A stretch of 63,790 nucleotides of DNA from Flavobacteriales bacterium (GTDB taxonomy: Bacteria; Bacteroidota; Bacteroidia; Flavobacteriales; UBA7312). The stretch lies in assembly GCA_016779935.1 (NCBI GenBank), contig JADHMQ010000011.1, forward strand, positions 1 to 63,790. The letters are read 5' to 3'. The translations under genes and the position numbers were made by a program. Below, in pieces: positions 56,787-63,790 of this stretch. The notes beneath the pieces were generated by a model that worked only from the letters and a program-made list of their open reading frames with translations, had not been told where the DNA came from and made no database searches. How positions within the stretch are numbered: position 1 is the first letter of the stretch; each line of letters starts with the position of its first letter.

Positions 56787-58427
56787 ATGCAAGATTATCA
56801 ATCACCTTTAGAAATGCTATACCGTTGGGAGAATGAATCGCCTAACAAATTATATATGCGTCAGCCCATAAATGACGAGTGGCACAAATGGACTTGGTCC
56901 GAATCGGCTACAGAAGTCAGAAAAATGGCAGCATATCTTCAATCTCTCGATTTAGCACCTAAAAGTAAAATTGCAATACTTTCTAAAAACTGTGCACATT
57001 GGATAATCAGTGATTTAGCCATCATGATGGCAGGTCATGTTTCAGTTCCCTTATATCCAAACTTAAAGGCTGAAAGTATAAAACAAATTCTTGATCACAG
57101 TGAAACTAAATTGGTGTTTGTAGGTAAATTAGATGATTTTGCAAGTATGCGACCAGGTATTCCAAAAGATATGCCTTGTATAGCTTACCCTTTTTACTCT
57201 GAAGAAGGATATCCGGTTTGGGGAGATGTAATAAAAGATGTTGAGCCTATTTCAGAAAATGTGATAAGAGAGCCAAAAGATTTGGCAACTATAATATACA
57301 CTTCTGGTACAACTGGAATGCCAAAAGGAGTGATGCATAAATTTTACAACTTTTCATTTGCAACATCAAATGCAGTCCCATTACTAGGATTAGCAACTGA
57401 AGAACGCTTTTTCTCCTATCTACCACTCTGTCATATCGCAGAACGTCTGTTAGTGGAGATGGGTAGTTTATACTCAGGCGGTATGGTATCTTTCGCTGAA
57501 AGCTTAGATACATTTGCAAAGAATTTATCAGACACTAAACCAACGGCCTTTTTAGGTGTTCCACGAATATGGACAAAATTCCAACAAGGTATTTTAACAA
57601 AATTACCTCAAAAGAAATTAAATATTTTACTTGCTATTCCTGGTGTTTCATCTCTTATTAAAAAGAAGATAAAATCAGGACTTGGTTTACAAGAAGCAAG
57701 AAATGTATTTACAGGAGCAGCACCAACACCAGTTTCTACATTAAAATGGTTTAAACGTCTAGGGATAAACATTCAAGAAGCTTATGCTATGACGGAAAAC
57801 TGTTGTTATTCTCACGTTACTCTAAATGATGACATTCAATTTGGATTTGTAGGAAAAGCACTGCCACATTGTGAAGTCAAACTAAGTGAGAAAAATGAGA
57901 TTTTAATAAAGCACGTTGCCTTAATGGATGGCTACTACAAAGAAGAAAAGCAAACCCAAGATACTATCAAAGACGGTTGGTTATATACTGGTGATGAAGG
58001 ACACATTGATAGTAAAGGATTTTTAAAAATTACGGGAAGGGTGAAGGATTTATTCAAAACATCCAAAGCCAAATATGTGGCTCCGGCACCTATTGAGATG
58101 AAGCTTTCTGCAAATAAAAACATTGAGCAAGTTTGTGTAGTGGGGGAAAATATCCCGCAACCGATTGCTTTGGTTACACTCTCAGAATATGGAAAAAGTA
58201 GACCATCTCAAGATGTTGTAGCAAGTCTATCCAAAACGTTATCCATTGTAAATCCAAAATTTGATGCGCATGAAAGGTTAAAAAAGATAATAGTTCTAGA
58301 TCAAGAATGGACTATTGAGAATAACCTTTTGACTCCCTCAATGAAAATAAAACGAAATGAAGTTGAGAAACTTCACAAGGATAATTATGTTTCTTGGTAC
58401 GAAAGAGTAGAAGAGGTAATTTGGTAA
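56787..58427 (+). CDS. AMP-binding long-chain fatty acid-CoA ligase
   Basis: A 546-residue adenylate-forming enzyme. The AMP/ATP P-loop 'IIYTSGTTGMPKGVMHK' is near residue 170, 'PLCHIAERLLVEMG' near 212, 'YAMTENCCYSH' near 333 and the hinge 'LYTGDEGHIDSKGFLKITGR' near 395-415. It activates fatty acids by forming acyl-AMP then acyl-CoA. It resembles the FadD15-type group of Bacteroidota/Actinobacteria. Slightly short compared with many FadD proteins but complete. Confidence 0.92.
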   Translation: MQDYQSPLEMLYRWENESPNKLYMRQPINDEWHKWTWSESATEVRKMAAYLQSLDLAPKSKIAILSKNCAHWIISDLAIMMAGHVSVPLYPNLKAESIKQILDHSETKLVFVGKLDDFASMRPGIPKDMPCIAYPFYSEEGYPVWGDVIKDVEPISENVIREPKDLATIIYTSGTTGMPKGVMHKFYNFSFATSNAVPLLGLATEERFFSYLPLCHIAERLLVEMGSLYSGGMVSFAESLDTFAKNLSDTKPTAFLGVPRIWTKFQQGILTKLPQKKLNILLAIPGVSSLIKKKIKSGLGLQEARNVFTGAAPTPVSTLKWFKRLGINIQEAYAMTENCCYSHVTLNDDIQFGFVGKALPHCEVKLSEKNEILIKHVALMDGYYKEEKQTQDTIKDGWLYTGDEGHIDSKGFLKITGRVKDLFKTSKAKYVAPAPIEMKLSANKNIEQVCVVGENIPQPIALVTLSEYGKSRPSQDVVASLSKTLSIVNPKFDAHERLKKIIVLDQEWTIENNLLTPSMKIKRNEVEKLHKDNYVSWYERVEEVIW

Positions 58428-58492
58428 TTACTATTTCTTAATAACTTTTTAAAAAGCTGCGATATTTAGTTCGTTTATACTAGAGGTATTTA

Positions 58493-58500
58493 TATTTTTG
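58493..58500 (+). promoter_or_regulatory. -7 box (TATTTTTG) of purL
   Basis: TATTTTTG matches TAnnTTTG, ending 20 bases before the purL ATG. The upstream GTTT at about 58473 is only a weak -33 candidate. A purine operator was not found. Confidence 0.5.
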
Positions 58501-58520
58501 CCATTTAGAAAACGAATAAT

Positions 58521-60755
58521 ATGTCTTTACAAGCAACCACAACATTAGCTACACTAGAACAGGCTGTCGAACTTGGTCTTCGCCCTGAAGAATTTGACAA
58601 AATCAAGGAAATATTAGGACGCACACCAAACTTTACTGAGATGAGTATTTTTTCAGTAATGTGGTCGGAACACTGTTCTTACAAGAACTCCATTACTTGG
58701 TTGAAAACCTTGCCAAAAGATGGGCCTCATATGCTAGTAAAAGCAGGAGAGGAAAATGCCGGACTAGTTGATATTGGTGACGGTCTTGCTTGTGCATTTA
58801 AAATAGAAAGCCATAACCACCCATCAGCACTTGAACCTTACCAAGGTGCTGCAACAGGTGTAGGAGGTATTAATAGAGATATTTTCACAATGGGTGCTCG
58901 TCCAATTGCTCAGCTTAATTCACTTCGATTTGGAAATATAGAACTTGATAGAACAAAGTGGCTCGTTAAAGGTGTTGTGAAAGGAATTGGCGACTATGGA
59001 AATGCCTTCGGTATTCCAATTGTGGGCGGTGAAGTATTCTTTGACGAATGCTACAATACAAACCCATTAGTCAATGCCTTTTCGGCAGGAATTATGAAAG
59101 CTGATGGATTGATTTCAGCAACATCTTCTGGAGTAGGGAATCCAGTATTTATAGTTGGTTCTAGAACTGGTAAAGATGGTATTCATGGAGCAGCATTTGC
59201 ATCCAAAGATATTACAGAAGATTCAGCCAATGATTTACCAGCAGTTCAGGTAGGAGATCCTTTTCAAGAAAAATTACTTCTAGAAGCAACACTTGAGTTA
59301 GGGCAAACAGATGCTATTGTTGGTATGCAAGATATGGGCGCAGCAGGAATTACGTGTTCAACCTCTGAAATGAGTGCAGCCGGAGAACATGGTATGATTA
59401 TTCACTTAGATAAAGTCCCAACACGACAAGAAAACATGAAAGATTGGGAAATTCTTCTTTCAGAATCCCAAGAACGTATGCTTATAGTTGTAGAAAAAGG
59501 CAAGGAGCATATCGTTCAGAAAATATATGATAAATGGGATTTAAGTTGTGAGCAAATAGGAGAAGTAACCTCTGGAGGAAGATTAAAATATTATATGCAT
59601 GGTGAATTGGTTGCCGATGTTCCAGCCGATGATTTAGTTCTTGGCGGCGGTGCGCCAGTATATACTCGAGAATACTCTGAGCCAGAGTATTTTAAAAGAT
59701 TTAAGTCCTTCAGTATAGATAGCATTGAGCAACCTAAAGATTTAGTGAAAGTGGCTAAGTATTTAGCATTACACCCAAACATAGCTTCAAAAAAATGGAT
59801 CTATGAACAGTACGACTCAATGGTAGGCACTATCAATATGGGGACAAATTCACCAAAAGATGCAGGAGTAGTAAATATTAAAGGTACTAATAAAGCCCTA
59901 GCGATGACGGTTGATTGTAACGCCAGAATGGTAAACGCGAATCCTGAAGAAGGCTGTGCTATGGCAGTAGCCGAAGCTGCGAGAAACATTGTGTGTTCAG
60001 GAGGAGTGCCAAGTGCAATTACCAATTGTTTAAACTTCGGAAACCCATATAACCCAGAAGTATATTGGCAATTTGTCGGAGCCATTAAAGGAATGACAAA
60101 GGCTTGTCTGAAGTTTAAGACGCCAGTTACCGGTGGAAACGTTAGTTTTTACAATCAAACAGCATTAGAAGGTAAAGAGGTACCCGTTTTCCCAACACCG
60201 ACTATTGGAATGTTAGGTATAGTAGAAGATAAAGACCGTGTAATGTCTCTTGACTTCAAAGGAAAAAGTGATTTAATATTCCTACTTGGAGAGTCAAAAA
60301 ATGACATAAGCAGTTCAGAATATCTAGCATCATATCATAATTTCAAAGAAAGTTCTACGCCAGAATTTGATTTGGATAAAGAGTTTGAACTACAAGAATC
60401 CGTTAAAAAATTAATCAGAGCTAAGCTAATTGAATCAGCTCATGATGTTTCAGACGGTGGATTATTCATAACACTTCTTGAAAGTGCAATGCCAAAGAAT
60501 TTAGGTTTCGATATTACTACTTCCTCTGAAATCAGAGAAGATGCGTTTCTTTTTGGTGAAGCACCATCACGCATAGTAGTATCTGTTGCTGAAACAACTG
60601 AAGATGCCTTTTTAGATGTGATGAAAAAATCTCAGGTGCCATACACTTTAATAGGCCATGTAACCAAAGGAGAAATCAGAGTTGATGATCATTCTTTTGG
60701 AGAAGTAAGTGAATTCAAAGATTTATTTGATAACTCTCTTGCTAAACACTTTTAA
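58521..60755 (+). CDS. purL: Phosphoribosylformylglycinamidine synthase, small-type PurL
   Basis: A 744-residue PurL of the small (Bacillus-like) form, about 500 residues shorter than the single-chain enzyme. The motifs '[21 protein letters not shown]', in part, near residue 33, '[20 protein letters not shown]' near 94 and '[20 protein letters not shown]' near 273 are present. It makes FGAM from FGAR, but needs separate PurQ (glutaminase) and PurS, which are not in the window. It has its own promoter box and stands between the acyl-CoA ligase and the hydroxylase gene. Confidence 0.96.
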   Translation: MSLQATTTLATLEQAVELGLRPEEFDKIKEILGRTPNFTEMSIFSVMWSEHCSYKNSITWLKTLPKDGPHMLVKAGEENAGLVDIGDGLACAFKIESHNHPSALEPYQGAATGVGGINRDIFTMGARPIAQLNSLRFGNIELDRTKWLVKGVVKGIGDYGNAFGIPIVGGEVFFDECYNTNPLVNAFSAGIMKADGLISATSSGVGNPVFIVGSRTGKDGIHGAAFASKDITEDSANDLPAVQVGDPFQEKLLLEATLELGQTDAIVGMQDMGAAGITCSTSEMSAAGEHGMIIHLDKVPTRQENMKDWEILLSESQERMLIVVEKGKEHIVQKIYDKWDLSCEQIGEVTSGGRLKYYMHGELVADVPADDLVLGGGAPVYTREYSEPEYFKRFKSFSIDSIEQPKDLVKVAKYLALHPNIASKKWIYEQYDSMVGTINMGTNSPKDAGVVNIKGTNKALAMTVDCNARMVNANPEEGCAMAVAEAARNIVCSGGVPSAITNCLNFGNPYNPEVYWQFVGAIKGMTKACLKFKTPVTGGNVSFYNQTALEGKEVPVFPTPTIGMLGIVEDKDRVMSLDFKGKSDLIFLLGESKNDISSSEYLASYHNFKESSTPEFDLDKEFELQESVKKLIRAKLIESAHDVSDGGLFITLLESAMPKNLGFDITTSSEIREDAFLFGEAPSRIVVSVAETTEDAFLDVMKKSQVPYTLIGHVTKGEIRVDDHSFGEVSEFKDLFDNSLAKHF

Positions 60756-60783
60756 TTTTTAGTTAAAATTTCAATTGTTTTAC

Positions 60784-60791
60784 TAAATTTG
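60784..60791 (+). promoter_or_regulatory. -7 box (TAAATTTG) of the aromatic hydroxylase operon
   Basis: TAAATTTG matches TAnnTTTG exactly, ending 19 bases before the hydroxylase ATG. The TTTG of a -33 element is not present at the ideal spacing. Confidence 0.55.
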
Positions 60792-60810
60792 GCTCTCTAA
60801 CTAGCCTATT

Positions 60811-62544
60811 ATGAAAACAATATTTAACGACTTTGGAAACCCGCAGGTGGCTAAACTTCCCGACCATCTTAGACAATTTGTTGTTGATCAAGATTACAGT
60901 AGTTATACTGCATTAGACCATGCCCTTTGGAGGTATGTCATGAGAAAGAATATTTCTTACCTAAAAAATGTAGCTGACAGTTCTTATTTAGATGGCTTGG
61001 AAAAAACAGGTATTACCATAGATGCAATTCCTAATATCAAGGATATGAATGATATACTTGGTAAAATAGGTTGGGGTTGTGTTTGTGTCGATGGCTTTTT
61101 GCCACCATCATCATTTATGGAATTTCAAGCCTATAAAGTATTAGTGATAGCAGCAGATATTCGCCAAATTGAACATATAGAATATACGCCAGCACCAGAT
61201 ATAATTCATGAAGCAGCTGGTCATGCGCCAATTATTGCAGACCCCATGTATGCCGAGTATCTTAGGCTGTTTGGAGAAATAGGTAGTAAGGCTATTTCAT
61301 CATCAAAGGATTTTGAATTATATGAAGCCATTCGCCATTTATCAATAATCAAAGAAGACCCGAATACAAAAGCAGATGAAATAGAAAAGGCAGAAGTGGA
61401 GATTTCCCGTATTCAACAAAATATGGGTGAGCCTTCAGAGATGGCTAGAATTAGAAATTTACACTGGTGGACGGTTGAATATGGTCTTATTGGTGATCTT
61501 TCAAACCCTAAAATTTATGGAGCTGGACTTTTATCCTCAATAGGAGAGAGTGAAAGTTGTCTAAAAGATGAGGTCAAGAAAATACCATATTCATTAGATG
61601 CGGCTAATCTAGCTTTCGATATCACTGAGCCACAACCACAGCTCTTTGTTACGCCATCTTACACCTACCTTACTCAGGTGCTAGAAGAGTTTGCCAATGG
61701 AATGGCACTTCGAACAGGAGGAATTGATGGGTTAAGCAAAGCAATAGAATCCCAAAACATCTGTACCTCAGAGTATAGTTCTGGTATTCAAGTTTCAGGA
61801 ACCTTCAATAAATTAATTGAGAAAGACGGTAAAGTTGTTTACCTTTCAACATCATCCCCAACAGCCTTGGCTTGGCAAAATAAAGAACTTGTAGGTCATG
61901 GAAAAGACTATCACAAAGATGGATTTAGTTCTCCAGTTGGTTTACTTAAAGGAGAGTCTACACCATTAGAGTTAATGAGTATAGAACAACTATGTGATTT
62001 AGGAATAGAGTCATCCAAAAGAGTTGATATAGAATTTGCAAGTGGCGTTAAGGTGTCAGGAAAACTCATTAATATAGTTAAGAATATAAAAGGAGAAAAC
62101 ATACTCATGTCATTTAAAGAATGTACAGTCACATATAACGAGGAAGCTTTGTTTTTGCCAGAATGGGGAATGTATGATATGGCTATAGGTCAGAAGATTA
62201 CTTCTGTTTTCTCAGGAGCTGCAGACAGAGCTATTTTCTCTAAAGATAATCCGTTCGTTCCTAGCGAAAAGACGCATAAGATTAATTATTCTGCTCAACG
62301 AAAAGAGTTGCATAAACTATATCAAAAAGTTAGAGATGTTAGAAATGGAGACCTACCCAATGAAAGTACATATTCCATATGGTCTGAGCTAATTAACTAT
62401 AAAGAAGACTGGTTGTGTGCCATTGAATTATTAGAAATATGTGAGGATGATATACTATCTTCAGAAATTATTGATTATTTGAAAAAGAAAAATGAGAAGT
62501 CAATTAAACATTTAGTTGAAGAAGGATTAAATTTTGTAGTATGA
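60811..62544 (+). CDS. Aromatic amino acid hydroxylase (phenylalanine 4-monooxygenase-like)
   Basis: A 577-residue protein. The first half has the non-heme iron site: His133 and His138 in 'DIIHEAAGHAPIIADPMYAE' and Glu223 in 'HWWTVEYGLIGD', and 'GWGCVCVDGFLPPSSFMEFQ' before them. It would hydroxylate Phe (or Trp/Tyr) using O2 and a tetrahydropterin. The second half (about residues 300-577) is a Bacteroidota-specific C-terminal extension that I cannot assign. The next gene, an SDR, overlaps the stop by four bases (ATGA). No pterin-4a-carbinolamine dehydratase is nearby. Confidence 0.92.
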   Translation: MKTIFNDFGNPQVAKLPDHLRQFVVDQDYSSYTALDHALWRYVMRKNISYLKNVADSSYLDGLEKTGITIDAIPNIKDMNDILGKIGWGCVCVDGFLPPSSFMEFQAYKVLVIAADIRQIEHIEYTPAPDIIHEAAGHAPIIADPMYAEYLRLFGEIGSKAISSSKDFELYEAIRHLSIIKEDPNTKADEIEKAEVEISRIQQNMGEPSEMARIRNLHWWTVEYGLIGDLSNPKIYGAGLLSSIGESESCLKDEVKKIPYSLDAANLAFDITEPQPQLFVTPSYTYLTQVLEEFANGMALRTGGIDGLSKAIESQNICTSEYSSGIQVSGTFNKLIEKDGKVVYLSTSSPTALAWQNKELVGHGKDYHKDGFSSPVGLLKGESTPLELMSIEQLCDLGIESSKRVDIEFASGVKVSGKLINIVKNIKGENILMSFKECTVTYNEEALFLPEWGMYDMAIGQKITSVFSGAADRAIFSKDNPFVPSEKTHKINYSAQRKELHKLYQKVRDVRNGDLPNESTYSIWSELINYKEDWLCAIELLEICEDDILSSEIIDYLKKKNEKSIKHLVEEGLNFVV

Positions 62545-63212
62545 ATGTAGTTTTAACCGGAGCAAGTAGAGGAATAGGATATGAGTTAGTCAAGTTGTTT
62601 TTGGCAGAAGGTCATAATGTATTAGCGATTTCAAGAAATAAAGAAAAACTAAATAAACTAGAGGAATTAGGGGCAACTATTCTAGCATTTGATTTATGTG
62701 AAGAATCATTTGCTCCAATTGTTGATGCTGTTTCTGATTTTGGGCAAATAGATATTTTAATAAATAACGCTGGAGCATTAGTCAACAAGCCCTTTGGGAA
62801 GTTGACTAATGATGACATTAAGTATGTATATAATATTAATGTCTTTTCAATAATTAAGTTAACCAGAGATTTGTTGTCTTCTTTTTCTTTAGAAGCACAT
62901 GTCATTAATATAAGTAGTGTAGGTGGAGTTCAGGGAAGCGTAAAGTTCCCTGGCTTATCTGTGTATAGTAGTAGTAAAGGCGCATTAACAATCCTAACAG
63001 AATGTTTAGCGGAGGAATTTAAAGAAACAACTTACAGATTTAATACTCTGGCCTTGGGAGCAGTTCAAACTGAAATGTTAGAAGAAGCTTTCCCAGGCTA
63101 TAATGCAAAGGTATCTGCTAGCCAAATGGCACACTTTATTTACAGATTTTCCACAGAAGACGGAAAATTATTTAATGGTAAGACTATAAGTATATCGTCT
63201 AGCACTCCTTAA
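62541..63212 (+). CDS. Short-chain dehydrogenase/reductase coupled to the hydroxylase
   Basis: A 223-residue Rossmann enzyme with the cofactor motif 'LTGASRGIGYELVKLF' at the N terminus, 'INNAGALVNKPF' near residue 74, the catalytic Ser in 'VINISSVGGVQGS', and Tyr-x-x-x-Lys in 'VYSSSKGALTIL'. Overlap with the hydroxylase stop implies coupled translation. A role in recycling the pterin cofactor (dihydropteridine or sepiapterin-type reductase) is an attractive inference, not shown by sequence. Confidence 0.88.
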   Translation: MNVVLTGASRGIGYELVKLFLAEGHNVLAISRNKEKLNKLEELGATILAFDLCEESFAPIVDAVSDFGQIDILINNAGALVNKPFGKLTNDDIKYVYNINVFSIIKLTRDLLSSFSLEAHVINISSVGGVQGSVKFPGLSVYSSSKGALTILTECLAEEFKETTYRFNTLALGAVQTEMLEEAFPGYNAKVSASQMAHFIYRFSTEDGKLFNGKTISISSSTP

Positions 63213-63372
63213 GTAATCCGTCTTATTGACATCCTTCCCCTAATTACTGACCTCAAGATATTGGTCTTGCGCCCTATCTTTTGATTTTTATTAAAAAAAA
63301 TCGATTTAAAAATAGCTTTTTACTAGCTTAAATAAGGCCTTATAAAAATATATTAAAAAAAAACAAAAAAGA

Positions 63373-63403
63373 TTTGTTACGTTCATTAAAGAAACTATAT
63401 TTG
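63373..63403 (+). promoter_or_regulatory. rRNA promoter P1 (TTTG-N19-TATATTTG)
   Basis: TTTG at 63373-63376 and TATATTTG at 63396-63403 are exactly 19 bases apart, a perfect match to the Bacteroidota sigma factor consensus. The A/T-rich stretch directly upstream could serve as an UP element. About 250 bases before the mature 16S start. Confidence 0.85.
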
Positions 63404-63491
63404 CAGCCGCTTTTGAACGAAAAAGTGATTTTGAAAAACAAATCGGTTTTCAACCCTTGATTATTTAGTTAAAATTATTTTAACAAAAGAG

Positions 63492-63521
63492 TTTGAGGTA
63501 TTCAAAAGTATTGTATCTTTG
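63492..63521 (+). promoter_or_regulatory. rRNA promoter P2 (TTTG-N18-TATCTTTG)
   Basis: TTTG at 63492-63495 and TATCTTTG at 63514-63521 are 18 bases apart, close to consensus. It gives a second, tandem start point about 120 bases after P1 and 130 bases before the 16S gene. Confidence 0.8.
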
Positions 63522-63562
63522 CCGACCCTTTCAGTTAATTCTGAAAAGAGGCAAAACAAAAA

Positions 63563-63572
63563 TGTTCTTTGA
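63563..63572 (+). promoter_or_regulatory. boxA-like antitermination element (TGTTCTTTGA)
   Basis: TGTTCTTTGA resembles the boxA element TGCTCTTTA in rRNA leaders, where NusB/NusE load to prevent early termination. Position between promoter P2 and the 16S gene fits. Based on similarity only. Confidence 0.55.
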
Positions 63573-63661
63573 TTTAATGGGATAGACGAAATTTAAACAA
63601 CAAAATTCAACGTCAATTTTTTTAGCTTATGAACGAACCAGGAAATTATATAAACTTTTAT

Positions 63662-63790
63662 ACAACGAAGAGTTTGATCCTGGCTCAGGATGAACGCTAG
63701 CGGCAGGCCTAACACATGCAAGTCGAACGGTAACAGGGATTGCTTGCAATCCGCTGACGAGTGGCGCACGGGTGCGTAACGCGTATGCAA
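63662..63790 (+). rRNA. 16S ribosomal RNA, 5' part (cut by window end)
   Basis: The start AGAGTTTGATCCTGGCTCAG (from about 63669) and 'ATGAACGCTAGCGGCAGGCC' after it are the universal 16S 5' region, the second typical of Bacteroidota. By alignment with E. coli numbering the mature 5' end is near 63662. The gene runs off the right edge after about 129 bases. Confidence 0.97.

Larger units (their letters stand above)
63213..63661 (+). other. 449-base rRNA operon upstream region, no gene seen
   Basis: No open frame or tRNA is visible. The first 60 bases contain a weak CAAGA/TCTTG inverted repeat that might end the SDR transcript. Then an extremely A/T-rich stretch (about 63281-63372) precedes two tandem promoters, a leader with a small CTTTCAG/CTGAAAG hairpin (63528-63547) and a boxA-like TGTTCTTTGA. 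Confidence 0.8.

Noticed and set aside
63254-63269. Terminator after the SDR gene
   Set aside because: The stem is only five bases (CAAGA/TCTTG) and no T run follows directly.
63593-63790. Minus-strand open frame of 65 codons at the right edge
   Set aside because: It lies across the 16S rRNA gene and its leader; it is a frame shadow of RNA sequence.
1-63790. CRISPR arrays, insertion sequences, prophage or defence genes
   Set aside because: No regularly spaced repeats, transposase, integrase or nuclease-helicase cassettes were seen anywhere in the window.

Overview
The window reads as a continuous piece of an AT-rich chromosome from a marine-type Bacteroidota, most likely a member of the Flavobacteriales. 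Four things support this. Proteins carry C-terminal type IX secretion sorting domains of the 'YPNP' kind. Promoters have the Bacteroidota form TTTG-N19-TAnnTTTG. Shine-Dalgarno sequences are largely missing. The gene order tRNA-tuf-tRNA(Trp)-secE-nusG-rplKAJL-rpoBC-DUF3467 is typical of the phylum. Genus and species cannot be read from the sequence.

Positions 1-13160 form the transcription/translation superoperon: tRNA-Gly (first two bases cut off by the window edge), tRNA-Thr, tuf, tRNA-Trp, secE, nusG, rplK, rplA, rplJ, rplL, rpoB, rpoC and a DUF3467 gene, closed by a strong hairpin terminator. Hairpins lie between rplJ and rplL and between rplL and rpoB. rpoB appears to start at a TTG.

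Positions 13179-37343 are mixed housekeeping genes: a fatty acid desaturase, a cysteine synthase-like enzyme, a LolC/E-type permease, a NamZ/DUF1343 lipoprotein, a class I aminotransferase, DUF1573, valS, a large T9SS-secreted BNR-repeat protein next to protoporphyrinogen oxidase, fused isobutyryl-CoA mutase (icmF), a frameshifted secreted coiled-coil gene, SRPBCC/YceI proteins, a MazG-like gene, a GNAT, ilvE, an M42 aminopeptidase, mnmD and rpsT.

Positions 37355-46298 are more accessory: radC, a polysaccharide deacetylase-like protein with a FemAB/GNAT-like partner, TANGO2/NRDE, DinB, an ATP-grasp ligase of unknown substrate, a T9SS beta-helix protein, DoxX, a frameshifted YHS-domain gene, a membrane protein and a YjjG-type HAD phosphatase.

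Positions 46273-52852 hold one tightly packed minus-strand operon, hpt-adk-obgE-PAP2-(50-residue membrane protein)-pafA-aroB-aroA, in which most junctions overlap by 1-4 bases. Positions 52949-63212 carry purE, an uncharacterised gene of uncertain start, a pair of outer-membrane beta-barrel genes (one with ComEA-like helix-hairpin-helix motifs), a fatty acyl-CoA ligase, a small-type purL, and an aromatic amino acid hydroxylase coupled to a short-chain dehydrogenase. The window ends with the promoter region and first about 130 bases of a 16S rRNA gene.

I see no insertion sequence, prophage, CRISPR array or defence island. The most unusual material is the outer-membrane HhH pair, the two genes broken at simple repeats, the hydroxylase-SDR pair, the near-leaderless genes, and the many convergent genes that overlap at their 3' ends.
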